64,000 nucleotides of DNA from JAWKZG01 sp041396125 (GTDB lineage Bacteria > Pseudomonadota > Gammaproteobacteria > Competibacterales > Competibacteraceae): positions 124,001 through 188,000 of the forward strand of contig JAWKZG010000002.1 of NCBI GenBank assembly GCA_041396125.1, read 5' to 3'. Shown in pieces: positions 8,177 through 17,018 of this stretch. Each line of letters starts with the position of its first letter. Positions within the stretch are counted from its first letter, which is position 1. The notes beneath the pieces were generated by a model, which was given only the letters and a program-made list of their open reading frames with translations, made no database searches and was not told the DNA's origin. Both the position numbers and the translations under genes were made by a program.

Positions 8177-9772
8177 TTATTCCTGAATATCGACGCCATA
8201 GAAAATATGGCCGCCAAAAGGATCGATTTTAAAATCGATAACTTCTTTCCGCAGCGGTTTGAATACCACCGAATGGGCAATTGTGGCCCACGGTGCCTGC
8301 TCTTTGAAAATCACCTGGGCCTGCTCATAGAGTTTACTGCGTTCGGCCTGATCAGACACAATCTTGGCCTGCTGGATCACATCGTCGAAAGGTTTATAGC
8401 ACCATTGCGCGCGGTTGGAACCGCCAACAGCATCGCAGCCCAGCAGTACGGCCAGGAAGTTGTCCGGATCACCGTTGTCACCGGTCCAGCCCAATAGCAC
8501 AGCGCCGTCGCGATCGGTCTCTTTGGAGCGTTTTAGGTACTCGCCCCATTCGTAGGAGACGATCTCGGTATTCACGCCGACTTTGGCCCAATCGGCCTGA
8601 ATCAGTTCAGCCATGCGGCGGGCGTTGGGATTATACGGACGTTGCACTGGCATGGCCCAGACCTTGGCGCTTAGATCGCTGATACCGGCTTCGGCCAGCA
8701 GCGCTTTGGCGGCTTCGGGATCGTAGGGGTCATCCTGCACAGCATCGTTATAGGACCAGATGGTTGGCGGAATCGGATTTTTGGCGATTTTGCCGGCACC
8801 CTGGAACACTGCATCCAGAATAGCCTGCTTGTTGATCGCCATGTTCAGGGCTTTGCGCACCTTGACGTTATCAAAGGGCGGTTGCTGGGTGTTATACGCC
8901 AGATAACCGACATTTAATCCTTCCTGCTGCAGCAGCTGGATATCCGGGTCGGACTGCATGGCTTCCAGGTCGGCCGGATTGGGGTAGGGCATGATGTGAC
9001 ATTCGCCAGCTTTAAGCTTTTGATAGCGTACCGAGGCATCCGGGGTAATGGCGAAGATCAGGGTGTCGATTGCGGCCGGGCCGGCCCAGTATTCTTCATG
9101 CGCCTGATAGCGGATAACAGCATCTTTCTGGTAGGCCAGGAATTTAAACGGTCCGGTGCCGATGGGCTGCTGGTTGAGCAACTCGGCTTTGCCATCCGCC
9201 ATTAAGCTATCGGCGTATTCCTTGGATAGGATTGACGCGAAATCCATACCCAGGTTGGCCATCATAGGTGCTTCCGGCCGGTTAAGAATAAATTTAACGG
9301 TGTAGTCATCCACCTTGACGATGTCTTTAATCAGATCAGGCATCGACATACCGTTGAAATATTCCCAGGCACCGCCGGCGTAGCTGTACCAGGGATCGTC
9401 TTTATTCAATTGGCGAGTAAAGCTGAAGATCACATCATCAGCGTTGAAATCGCGGCTTGGCGTATAAAAAGCGGTACTGTGGAATTTCACACCCTGACGC
9501 AGATGAAAGGTGTATTCCAGACCATCGTCAGAAACGTCCCAGGATTCAGCCAGAGCAGGTCCGATTCTGGTGGTGCCACGCTCGAACTCGACCAGTTTGT
9601 TATAAACGTTACGCGATGAGGCATCAAAAGTGGTGCCGGCAGTATACAAGCCAGGATCGAAGCCTTCCGGACTGCCTTCGGAGCAATACACCAGAGTTTT
9701 AGCGCTGACGCTGGCGCTGCAAGTCAGAGCAACACCTAGAGCCAGTGCGGACAGGGTGAGTGAATATTTCAC
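8177..9772 (-). CDS. dppA: Periplasmic dipeptide-binding protein DppA
   Basis: 531-residue solute-binding protein (family 5) that captures dipeptides in the periplasm for DppBCDF. The signal peptide is about residues 1-24 (ending SASVSA), and the mature protein starts KTLVYCSEGSPEGFDP, nearly the E. coli DppA sequence. Other diagnostic blocks are ASILSKEYADSLMADGK, GLNVGYLAYNTQQPP and YEWGEYLKRSKETDRDG, with WTGDNGDPDNF near the C-terminus. The start is GTG at 9772 with an AAGGAG ribosome binding site at 9781-9786. First gene of the dpp operon; its promoter must lie in 9773-9921, between it and the end of the Liv operon. Confidence 0.96.
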   Translation of the reverse strand: MKYSLTLSALALGVALTCSASVSAKTLVYCSEGSPEGFDPGLYTAGTTFDASSRNVYNKLVEFERGTTRIGPALAESWDVSDDGLEYTFHLRQGVKFHSTAFYTPSRDFNADDVIFSFTRQLNKDDPWYSYAGGAWEYFNGMSMPDLIKDIVKVDDYTVKFILNRPEAPMMANLGMDFASILSKEYADSLMADGKAELLNQQPIGTGPFKFLAYQKDAVIRYQAHEEYWAGPAAIDTLIFAITPDASVRYQKLKAGECHIMPYPNPADLEAMQSDPDIQLLQQEGLNVGYLAYNTQQPPFDNVKVRKALNMAINKQAILDAVFQGAGKIAKNPIPPTIWSYNDAVQDDPYDPEAAKALLAEAGISDLSAKVWAMPVQRPYNPNARRMAELIQADWAKVGVNTEIVSYEWGEYLKRSKETDRDGAVLLGWTGDNGDPDNFLAVLLGCDAVGGSNRAQWCYKPFDDVIQQAKIVSDQAERSKLYEQAQVIFKEQAPWATIAHSVVFKPLRKEVIDFKIDPFGGHIFYGVDIQE

Positions 9773-9921
9773 CGTTGATACTCCTTAGATTGGATTATGT
9801 GGGTTATGTAAAACGCGATTTTACTAAATTATCACGTTACTTAATGTTCTGTAGCAATAATCGTGGCCTAAGTCGCGCCGCTTTGCAAGAGACTTGCGGC
9901 GGTACACACCTGACGGCGTAT

Positions 9922-10536
9922 TCAGCAAAGCTGACCGAGGTACTCCCTGGCGTCATCCTGTTTAAGCAGTTCATCGAAACTGTCCGCCAGCTGCAGGCGG
10001 CCATGGGAGACAAAAATAAAGCGTTCGCAGATTTCACGCATGATATCCAGATGAAACGGTTCATTCGGGTGCACGCACACAAATACCAGGCGGTTTTCGC
10101 TGCGCAAGCGGCGGAAAAAATCCAGCATAAAGCCGATATAACCGTCCTGGGTATTGAATTGCGGCTCATCGAATAAATGGATTAGCGGATAATCCGAGCG
10201 CGCGCTTTGCAGCAGAAAATTGGGCTTGCGGCGACTGAAGTGCCGGACCTGATACGACTGATGGTAATGGATCGCCAGCCGGTCCCGCTCATGGGTCTTG
10301 ACCTGATGGATATTTTGCCCGGCGCAGAGCACGCGGCCGGCGCTCGGGCTGTTACTCCCGGTGATCAGTTCGAAAAGCGTGGTTTTGCCGGAACCGTTGG
10401 GTCCCATCATGCCCACGATAGCCGGTTGTACGATCTCGAAATCGGCCTCCAGACGGAAGGTAACCTGCTTGCGCAGTACACCCATCCGGTACTCTTTGAC
10501 CAGTTGTTGAACAGACAGCATTGGTGACGGGCTCAT
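9922..10536 (-). CDS. Shortened ABC ATPase without signature motif, third ATPase of the Liv operon
   Basis: 204-residue ABC-type ATPase domain. Walker A GPNGSGKTT (45-53) and Walker B PLIHLFDEP (117-125, Asp123-Glu124) are intact, and a switch-like His156 is in VFVCVHPNEP. The distance from the Walker A lysine to the Walker B aspartate is 72 residues, against 116 in the LivF next door, and no LSGGQ-type signature is present: most of the helical subdomain is missing. The preferred ATG at 10536 follows the livF stop by one base; the frame is open further upstream inside livF but that part is not family-like. It is the last gene of the operon. It could be a regulatory or non-canonical ATPase, or a decaying one. 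Function unknown. Confidence 0.75.
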   Translation of the reverse strand: MSPSPMLSVQQLVKEYRMGVLRKQVTFRLEADFEIVQPAIVGMMGPNGSGKTTLFELITGSNSPSAGRVLCAGQNIHQVKTHERDRLAIHYHQSYQVRHFSRRKPNFLLQSARSDYPLIHLFDEPQFNTQDGYIGFMLDFFRRLRSENRLVFVCVHPNEPFHLDIMREICERFIFVSHGRLQLADSFDELLKQDDAREYLGQLC

Positions 10537-10537
10537 G

Positions 10538-11236
10538 TCAAACTCCCAGCAAATGTTGGCGCTTGGCGGTATCGTGCAGCAGCTCGGGCGCTGGCCCGGT
10601 ATACATGATACGACCCCGATCCATGATGTAGACCCGGTCTGCGACAGCCGGGGCGGTACTGACATTCTGTTCTACCACCAGCACAGCGATCCCCTCGGTT
10701 TTCAGGCGTCGGATAACCGCAAAAACATCCTGTACGATTTTGGGAGCCAAACCCTGGCTGGGTTCATCAAATAAAACCAGCCCGGGCGAGCCAAGCAGGG
10801 CCCGGCCGATAGCGACCATTTGCATCTCGCCGCCGGACAGGTTTTCGCACTCGCGCCGACGCAGGTGTTCCAGCGGGCTGAAAATGTCGAAAATTTCCTG
10901 CATCTGCCAGGCCCGAAAACGGGTTTTCTTGCGGGCGATGGACAGATTGCGTTCTACCGTCAAGGTGGGAAAAATCCGCCGGTCATCAGGCACCCAGCCG
11001 ATACCCGCACGGGCAATGCTGTGGGTAGGTGCCTGGGTAATGTCGCGACCGTCGAAGCGGATCTGGCCGTGCCGTGCGGGCGTCAGCCCCAGAATCGAGC
11101 GCAACGTAGTGGTTTTGCCGGCCCCGTTGGGACCCAGTAAAGCCACTACTTCTCCTTGTTCGATATTCAGGTCGACCCCGAACAGCACCTGGGTTTCGCC
11201 GTAATAGGTGTGTATGGCTGTTGCATCCAGGATCAT
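10538..11236 (-). CDS. livF: Branched-chain-type ABC transporter ATPase, LivF-like
   Basis: 232-residue ATPase of the hydrophobic amino acid (HAAT) family. Walker A GPNGAGKTT (35-43), signature LSGGEMQMVAIGRALL, Walker B LVLFDEPSQGLAP, D-loop, and switch region LVVEQNV, where the usual His is replaced by Gln as in normal LivF proteins. It overlaps livG by 4 bases (11233-11236) and lies one base before the next ATPase start. Complete length for the family. The substrate cannot be read from this subunit; LivF and UrtE are close relatives. Confidence 0.9.
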   Translation of the reverse strand: MILDATAIHTYYGETQVLFGVDLNIEQGEVVALLGPNGAGKTTTLRSILGLTPARHGQIRFDGRDITQAPTHSIARAGIGWVPDDRRIFPTLTVERNLSIARKKTRFRAWQMQEIFDIFSPLEHLRRRECENLSGGEMQMVAIGRALLGSPGLVLFDEPSQGLAPKIVQDVFAVIRRLKTEGIAVLVVEQNVSTAPAVADRVYIMDRGRIMYTGPAPELLHDTAKRQHLLGV

Positions 11237-11976
11237 TGCAGTTCTCCCAGATTGGAGCGCTGCACCCAGGGGTTGGCGCGCAGTTCATCGGGCGTACCCT
11301 GGGCGATAACCTGACCCCAGTGAATGACCGAAATCTCATCGGCCAGGCTGAACAGGAATTTCATATCGTGCTCGATGATCACAATCGTGGTAGAGCGGCG
11401 CATCTGCCGGATCAGATCAGCCAGCGCCAGAGTGGCGTCGGTACCGAGTCCGGCGGTGGGTTCATCCAGAAACAGTAAACGTGGCCGGGCTGCCAGGGCG
11501 ATACCGATTTCCAGTGCGCGGCGTTGCCCATAGGAGAGATCACGCGCCAGTTCATGCTCGCGTCCCTGCAGACCAATCTGCGCCAGTACCGCCGCTGCCT
11601 GGTCGCGTGCAGCAGTGTTGCGGGCCAGATTGTGCAGCCAGTTAAAACCGCGGGCGCGCACTTCCGGCAAAGCCAAAATGACATTTTCCAGGGCGCTGTA
11701 TTCATCGAACAGATTCATCATCTGGAACGAACGGGCAATGCCTTTGCGGGCAATCAGCCGTGGCGGCAGGCCGGTGATGTCGGTGCCGTCGAACAGCACT
11801 TTGCCACGACTGGGTTTATAACGCCCGGTCAGCACATTAAAGCAAGTGGTTTTGCCAGCACCGTTAGGTCCCATAATGCCGGAGAGTTGATTTTCTTCGA
11901 AGCGCAGGCTGATGTCCTCCAGCACGACCTGGTCACCAAAGCGCTTATGTAAATGATGGGCTTCAAACAAGGCCAT
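11233..11976 (-). CDS. livG: Branched-chain-type ABC transporter ATPase, LivG-like
   Basis: 247-residue ATPase pairing with LivF. Walker A GPNGAGKTT (36-44), Q-loop GIARSFQMMNLF, signature LSYGQRRALEIGIALA (LSYGQ variant common in LivG), Walker B LLFLDEPTAGLG and switch His in IVIIEHDMKF. It starts 5 bases after livM ends and overlaps livF by 4 bases, so all these subunits are translated from one message. Confidence 0.9.
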   Translation of the reverse strand: MALFEAHHLHKRFGDQVVLEDISLRFEENQLSGIMGPNGAGKTTCFNVLTGRYKPSRGKVLFDGTDITGLPPRLIARKGIARSFQMMNLFDEYSALENVILALPEVRARGFNWLHNLARNTAARDQAAAVLAQIGLQGREHELARDLSYGQRRALEIGIALAARPRLLFLDEPTAGLGTDATLALADLIRQMRRSTTIVIIEHDMKFLFSLADEISVIHWGQVIAQGTPDELRANPWVQRSNLGELQ

Positions 11977-11981
11977 GATGT

Positions 11982-12983
11982 TTACCTCAGCGGTTGGTTC
12001 AGCGAATCGGCGCGTTCTGTCGAGCCGAACAGGCGGCGCAGATCATGCCAGATGCCGGCCAGCCCGGTAGGCCGGAACATGACCAGCAGCATAAACATCA
12101 GGCCAAACCACAGCAGCCAGGCATCGGTATAAGCGCCCAGAATATCGCGTGCAAGGTAATACAGAATGACGCCCAGCACGGGTCCCCAGAAACTGATAAA
12201 ACCGCCGCCAATCAGTGTCATCAGAATTACGATGCCGGACCATTGCAGACTCATGATCTGCACATAAGCGCCTTCCTGCGCCATGGCAAACAACGCCCCG
12301 GCCAGGCCCGCTATAGCACAGGACAGGGTAAATACCGACCATTTGTACAGCACGACGTTATAGCCGAGGAACGCTACCCGCTGATCGTTTTGCTTGATCG
12401 CACGCAGAATCCGTCCATACGGTGAATTGACCACACGCCACAAGACAATGACGCAAACGGCGTAAGCGGCGAAACAGAAATAATACAGTGAGGCCGTATC
12501 CTGGATGGAAAAGCTGGTCAGTCCGAACTCCACCGGCAGGCGGGCGATATTAAGCAATCCGTCCTCACCCTTGGTAACACTGGTCCATTTGCTGGCGATG
12601 GTGAAAAAAATCTGTCCGAAAGCAATCGTCATCAAGGCAAAATAAATACCCCGACGATGCGAAATGAACAGCGCTACAAGCCCCCCGAATGCGGCGCTGA
12701 CCAGCATTGCACCCAGCAGGCAGAGCCATAAATTATCAATCAGGTTGAACTGAATCAGGCCAAAGGCATACGCGCCAATGCCAAGAAATGCGCCATGACC
12801 GAATGAAGGCAGGCCGGTATAGCCCAGCAGTAAATTGAAGCCGAGCGCGAAAATAACCCAGATCAGCACTTCCAGCCCCAGGTACTGGTACAGGCCGACT
12901 TGTTCGATCCACAGCGGCAGGGTGCCAAATACGGCGAAGCTCAACAGCATCGGCAGCGTAATCCATTGTTTCAGTAGCGTCAT
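11982..12983 (-). CDS. livM: Branched-chain-type ABC transporter permease, LivM-like
   Basis: 333-residue HAAT permease. It shows the family block ALGFNLLLGYTGLPSFGHGAFLGIGAYA near the N-terminus and the cytoplasmic coupling loop with GRILRAIKQNDQRVAFLGYNV in the middle, with eight or more hydrophobic helices. It ends with a charged tail (DLRRLFGSTERAD). It forms the channel with the LivH-like permease whose gene ends 3 bases upstream. Confidence 0.9.
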   Translation of the reverse strand: MTLLKQWITLPMLLSFAVFGTLPLWIEQVGLYQYLGLEVLIWVIFALGFNLLLGYTGLPSFGHGAFLGIGAYAFGLIQFNLIDNLWLCLLGAMLVSAAFGGLVALFISHRRGIYFALMTIAFGQIFFTIASKWTSVTKGEDGLLNIARLPVEFGLTSFSIQDTASLYYFCFAAYAVCVIVLWRVVNSPYGRILRAIKQNDQRVAFLGYNVVLYKWSVFTLSCAIAGLAGALFAMAQEGAYVQIMSLQWSGIVILMTLIGGGFISFWGPVLGVILYYLARDILGAYTDAWLLWFGLMFMLLVMFRPTGLAGIWHDLRRLFGSTERADSLNQPLR

Positions 12984-12986
12984 GTG

Positions 12987-13916
12987 TTAATGCTCCAGTA
13001 CGCTGGCCTGGCCGGCCAGGCCGCGGGAACGAAAGGTCACCACAGCCAACAGCAGCAGATACATCGAGAGCAGCGACCAGTCGGTGAAAAACGCTGCTGT
13101 GAGGGCCACCACCAGGCCGACCAGAATGCCGGCCGATACCGCGCCCCAGAAACTGCCGACACCGCCCATGACAATAATGACAAAAGCGGGTATCACGGCA
13201 TCCACCCCGACGACCGGACGGATTCCCCAGATTGGCGCCATAATTATGCCGGCGATTCCGGCCAGCGCTGTGCCAAAAGCAAAGACATATAAGCGCAGGC
13301 GCTGCAGGTTGTAGCCCAGGGCGCGTACCATTTCGCTGTCATGTGCCCCGGCTTTGATCACAGCACCATACGGCGTCCGGTTGAGAAACAGCCAGAGCAG
13401 ACCGATCATGCCCATCGCGAAAATCGCAGCGTAGATGCGGTACGTGGAGTAGATCAGATCACCAAAGATAAACCCGCCACTGATACCACGAGGAATCGGT
13501 AAGGCGTATTCACTGGAACCCCAGATTTCACGGATCAGCTCTTCCAGCACCAGTGCCGCACCAAATGTCAGCAGTAGACCATACAGGGGGTCGGTACCAT
13601 ACGTGCGCCGCAGGCACAGTTCCAGCACCATACCCACCAGACCGACCAGCAGTGGACCAAGCAGCAGGGCCAGCACATAGCGCGCCACTACCGGCAAGTC
13701 GTAATACGGTTGCATGAACTCGAATGGCAAGCCGCCGTCAGGCGCCATGATAGCCAATGCGAAATAAGCACCCAGCGCGAACAGCGAACCGTGCGCAAGA
13801 TTGATGACTTCCATCACCCCGATGATAAGCATGAAACCCAGCGCTAGCAGAGCAAACAGCAAACCTAGCGCCAGGCCATTGATAATATGAGGGATTAGTT
13901 GGTAGAAAAAATCCAT
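12987..13916 (-). CDS. livH: Branched-chain-type ABC transporter permease, LivH-like
   Basis: 309-residue HAAT permease with the LivH/UrtB hallmark GVMEVINLAHGSLFALGAY in the first third and the loop VIKAGAHDSEMVRALGYNLQ before the last helices. The frame is open upstream to 13964, but ATG 13916 gives the standard N-terminus MDFFYQLIPHIINGLALGLL. About 310 bases separate it from the binding-protein gene upstream, with a GC hairpin in the gap. Confidence 0.9.
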   Translation of the reverse strand: MDFFYQLIPHIINGLALGLLFALLALGFMLIIGVMEVINLAHGSLFALGAYFALAIMAPDGGLPFEFMQPYYDLPVVARYVLALLLGPLLVGLVGMVLELCLRRTYGTDPLYGLLLTFGAALVLEELIREIWGSSEYALPIPRGISGGFIFGDLIYSTYRIYAAIFAMGMIGLLWLFLNRTPYGAVIKAGAHDSEMVRALGYNLQRLRLYVFAFGTALAGIAGIIMAPIWGIRPVVGVDAVIPAFVIIVMGGVGSFWGAVSAGILVGLVVALTAAFFTDWSLLSMYLLLLAVVTFRSRGLAGQASVLEH

Positions 13917-14227
13917 AATGATGTGTCGAACAAAGCTGAATCTGATGATTGATGGCGCATGCAAACGCAGGCGTACCGGAATTGCTCAAGCCTACCTTGC
14001 CGTATTACCCGCAAATACACCCGTTATACGGGTCATGCAGATGCAGCAGGACAGGCCGGTGCAGATACGCGTGGCATCGTGCCGTATGATTTATGTCAAT
14101 GGAGAAACAGCCCTGCCTGGACGGGCAGGGCCGTAACAAACGCGCAGTCGGGCAACCCCAACCCGTCTGATCCGCCTCCCTGCATCAGCGCAGGCGCGAG
14201 GCAGATCAGTAAAGCCGGGGTTGACGC
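13917..14227. other. Gap between binding-protein gene and livH
   Basis: 311 bases without a credible gene. It holds one strong hairpin (listed separately at 14110-14131) and a small inverted repeat ACCCGT-TAT-ACGGGT at 14027-14041. Probably an untranslated spacer within the operon. Confidence 0.5.
14110..14131 (-). terminator. Intercistronic hairpin after Liv binding-protein gene
   Basis: Perfect 8-bp GC-rich stem (GCCCTGCC / GGCAGGGC) with a 6-base loop, about 95 bases downstream of the stop of the binding-protein gene. No real U-run follows on the minus strand, so a stability element or leaky attenuator is more likely than a full terminator. It parallels the hairpins after dppA and after the sugar-binding protein gene. 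Confidence 0.55.
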
Positions 14228-15523
14228 TTAACCCTGATCGTAACTCGGGGTGTCTGCATAAGATTCCAGTGTGCACTCCTGCAAGGAATCACTGCGTACG
14301 TCGTCGGGATTGGCCCAGCTCAGAATTTTGAAGTAATCCGTGTCGTCGCGTGGTGCGTCATTACCGTTGGCCAGATAGATGGTCTGCTGGACCTGGTGCG
14401 AATTGGCATCGATGACCGCATCGTAGTGTTGCATGCGGTCTTCGGCTTTCATTACCCGGCCTTCCAGCGCTTTGATAATTTTAATGTTATCGGTGCTGCC
14501 GACTTCTTCAACTACACGCAGCAGTTCGCGCATGGCGACATACCCTTCATAGAAGACATTGCCCGGCACCGTAATACGGGTGGTCGGGTAGCGTTCCTGG
14601 TAACGCTTGACGAAATCCGCTACACCGGGCAGATCAAGATAATGGTACCAGGTGGTGCCAAACACGCCGAACGCGGCATCTGTGCCCAAACCGAAGATAT
14701 CCGGCCAGTCCTGCTGGTTGTTCAGCCAGGCCGGGTTGCGGTCCAGCCCCATTTCTTTGACCTGCTGGCGCAGGACTTTGAAGTCATCGCCGCCAACAGC
14801 TGCCGCGACAACATCGGGCTTGGTCTGCTGAATCTTGAGCAGTATGCTGGAAAAATCACGAGTGCCTACGGGAATGGCAATTTCATCCATGATTTCTGCG
14901 CCATAGCTGGTTGCAACGGCCTTGGTGGAACGATTGGTGTCCTGCCCCCAGACGTAGTCGTTGTACATCAAAAACCAGTTTTTGCCGAAGGTGCTGATAG
15001 CGTTTTTGGCCGCTGCACGGGAGAAATTTTCACCGTTGCCGTCCCACACAAACTTGACCCGATGGCAGTTGACGCCGGATTCAGTGGGGGAACTGGAATT
15101 GGTGTTGAAATAGACGCAGCCGTATTTCTGGCAGACCTGCGAGATGGCGTTAGCGGTGCCTGACTGTACTGCACCGACGAGGAAATGGACGTTCTCGCGG
15201 GTGATCATGCGCTCGGCAACGCGGGTACCGGTCTGGGGGGTGGTTTCAGTATCCATCCAGACGGTTTCGATTTTGCGACCGAGTACGCCGCCTGCCTCGT
15301 TGAATTCATCCACGGCCATCATGGCACCGCGTTTTTCCGACTGGCCGCTGTTAGCGAACTGGCCGCTGGCATCCATGGTCAGGCCGATTTTAATCGGCTT
15401 GTCAGAAGCAGCTGCATATACCCGATTGTGTTTCCACGGGCCAAAAAAGGCTACTGCGCCAGTCGCTGCTGTGGTTTTCAATACCGTACGGCGCGAGACG
15501 GTTTTATCAAGTAGTTTTTTCAT
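14228..15523 (-). CDS. Branched-chain-type ABC transporter substrate-binding protein
   Basis: 431-residue periplasmic binding protein of the Leu/Ile/Val-binding (type 1 fold) family. The N-terminus MKKLLDKTVSRRTVLKTTA looks like a twin-arginine signal (SRRTVLK), so it may be exported folded. The mature part opens with IKIGLTMDASGQFANSGQ, the standard first strand, and has the block GAVQSGTANAISQVCQKYG. The ligand is not evident: relatives bind amino acids, amides, urea or aromatic acids. First transporter gene of the Liv operon, about 100 bases after the cupin gene. Confidence 0.88.
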   Translation of the reverse strand: MKKLLDKTVSRRTVLKTTAATGAVAFFGPWKHNRVYAAASDKPIKIGLTMDASGQFANSGQSEKRGAMMAVDEFNEAGGVLGRKIETVWMDTETTPQTGTRVAERMITRENVHFLVGAVQSGTANAISQVCQKYGCVYFNTNSSSPTESGVNCHRVKFVWDGNGENFSRAAAKNAISTFGKNWFLMYNDYVWGQDTNRSTKAVATSYGAEIMDEIAIPVGTRDFSSILLKIQQTKPDVVAAAVGGDDFKVLRQQVKEMGLDRNPAWLNNQQDWPDIFGLGTDAAFGVFGTTWYHYLDLPGVADFVKRYQERYPTTRITVPGNVFYEGYVAMRELLRVVEEVGSTDNIKIIKALEGRVMKAEDRMQHYDAVIDANSHQVQQTIYLANGNDAPRDDTDYFKILSWANPDDVRSDSLQECTLESYADTPSYDQG

Positions 15524-15626
15524 TATTGGAGGTCCTCACTGTGGTTAGTGTTTTATGGTTGTATGTATGCTTAAGAGTGGGCGATTTGGCACCCTTTTGC
15601 TGTTTTTTTATGTCCAGTCAGCCAAG

Positions 15627-16061
15627 TCAGGGTGCAACTGAAACCGTTTCAAAATCAGCCGGCATGGTGATTTCAATGACCGTGTAGTCATCGGAATATT
15701 CAAGCACCCGGTGCTTGATTTCGGGTTGCTGGTACATGCAGGAACCCTCTTCGAAACGGACTTCGCCAATGCCCTCGAAGTGGACTCTGGCCCAGCCTTT
15801 TAGCACGTACACCATCTGAAAGTCCAGATTATGATAGTGCAAATCGCCTGCGCCAGGACACGGTCCGTTGGGTCGGATAACGTTTGCCTGCACTTTGCCG
15901 CCGGTGGCTTTGGTCATACCGAGATCGCGATATTCGAAATAATTTCGCAGCCCGGCATCCCAATGGCAGTCTTTGGCATGCGTAACATGAAACTTGCCTT
16001 TCGGGAAGCGGGAATAATCGCCGACTGGGGTATCGTTGGCAAGTTTTTCAGCATCGCTCAT
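15627..16061 (-). CDS. Cupin-domain protein
   Basis: 144-residue single-domain cupin. The first metal motif is DLHYHNLDFQ: His75 and His77 are present, but the usual Glu is Gln82. The second motif has His117 (PEIKHRV). It has the conserved beta-barrel glycine spacing (VLKGWARVHFEG). Cupins of this size are dioxygenases, isomerases or ligand sensors, and no activity can be assigned. It is divergent from the SDR gene (124 bases between starts) and upstream of the Liv transporter in the same direction, so it probably belongs to the same catabolic unit. Confidence 0.85.
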   Translation of the reverse strand: MSDAEKLANDTPVGDYSRFPKGKFHVTHAKDCHWDAGLRNYFEYRDLGMTKATGGKVQANVIRPNGPCPGAGDLHYHNLDFQMVYVLKGWARVHFEGIGEVRFEEGSCMYQQPEIKHRVLEYSDDYTVIEITMPADFETVSVAP

Positions 16062-16185
16062 AAAAATTCCTCCTCGGTTGGTGGTTTGATTGCTTAACGG
16101 TACGAACTGGCGGTGATGCCAGTGATTGCGCTGGGCAGTAACAGAGTTATGATAGATAGGACAACAAACCAGAGGGGGATATTAT

Positions 16186-16959
16186 ATGCATCTTAAGCTG
16201 GCAGGCCGCAAGGCTGTCATTACGGGCGCGAGTAAAGGCATCGGTCGGGCTGTTGCGGAAACTTTGGCCGCTGAGGGGTGTATTTTGCACCTGGTGGCGC
16301 GCAGTGAAGCCGACCTGACCGAGCTGGCGGGCGAGCTGAAGCAGCGCGGCGCCGGGAATGTCACCATTCATGCGCTGGATCTGGCCCTTTCCGAGGATCA
16401 GCAGACGCTTGCCGGGCGCTGTGCGCAGGCCGATATTCTGGTCAACAGTGCTGGCGATATTCCCAGTGGCGAACTGGATGCGTTATCGGAAGAACAATGG
16501 CGTGCGGGCTGGGAGCTGAAAGTCTTTGGTTATATCAATCTGTGCCGTGAGTTCTATACTGCAATGAAAGCACGCGGTGACGGGGTCATTATCAATATCA
16601 TCGGCGCGGCGGGAGTAAGACCCGATGCGGGCTATATTGCCGGTACTACCGGTAATGCCGCGCTGATTGCCTTTACCAAGGCGCTGGGCTCACGCTCGGT
16701 GGATTTCGGGGTGCGGGTGGTCGGGATCAATCCATCTCTGACTGATACCCCCAGAGCACAGCGGATCCTGGCTTTCAAGGCGAGCCGCAATAGTGATAAT
16801 CCAAATTATGTTAATGAATTTATTGCCGGGTTGCCGCTTGGGCGCATGTGAGCAGCACAGGAAATAGCGGATATGACAGCATTTCTGGCATCCGAGCGGG
16901 CTGGTTATGTGAGCGGAACAGTGGTGGATGTGGATGGTGGAACGAGCGCGCGACCTTAA
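16186..16959 (+). pseudogene. SDR family oxidoreductase interrupted by an in-frame TGA
   Basis: NAD(P)-dependent short-chain dehydrogenase. The coenzyme loop TGASKGIGRAVAE, the NSAG element (ILVNSAGDIP) and a full C-terminus are present. TGA at 16849-16851 stops translation after residue 221 (LPLGRM), but the same frame continues with AAQEIADMTAFLASERAGYV and VSGTVVDVDGGTSARP to TAA at 16957-16959, exactly the conserved SDR tail. The whole frame would be 257 codons, a normal SDR length. The catalytic Tyr lies in GYIAGTTGNAAL rather than the usual YxxxK: Tyr is there but the Lys four residues on is Thr, so activity is doubtful even apart from the stop. The ribosome binding site GAGGGGG precedes ATG 16186. 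Confidence 0.8.
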
Positions 16960-17018
16960 GTCGCGTGCGTTGCCGACCAGGACGCTATCGGCCTGCACGG
17001 CCGATGCGCCAATATCAT

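Noticed and set aside
9877..9905. Hairpin between the dppA start and the end of the Liv operon
   Set aside because: The stem is interrupted and no U-run follows on the minus strand, so I could not support a terminator.
9922..15523. Urea transporter (UrtABCDE)
   Set aside because: Gene order is similar, but no urease genes are near and the companions are a cupin and an SDR; the third ATPase has no Urt counterpart.
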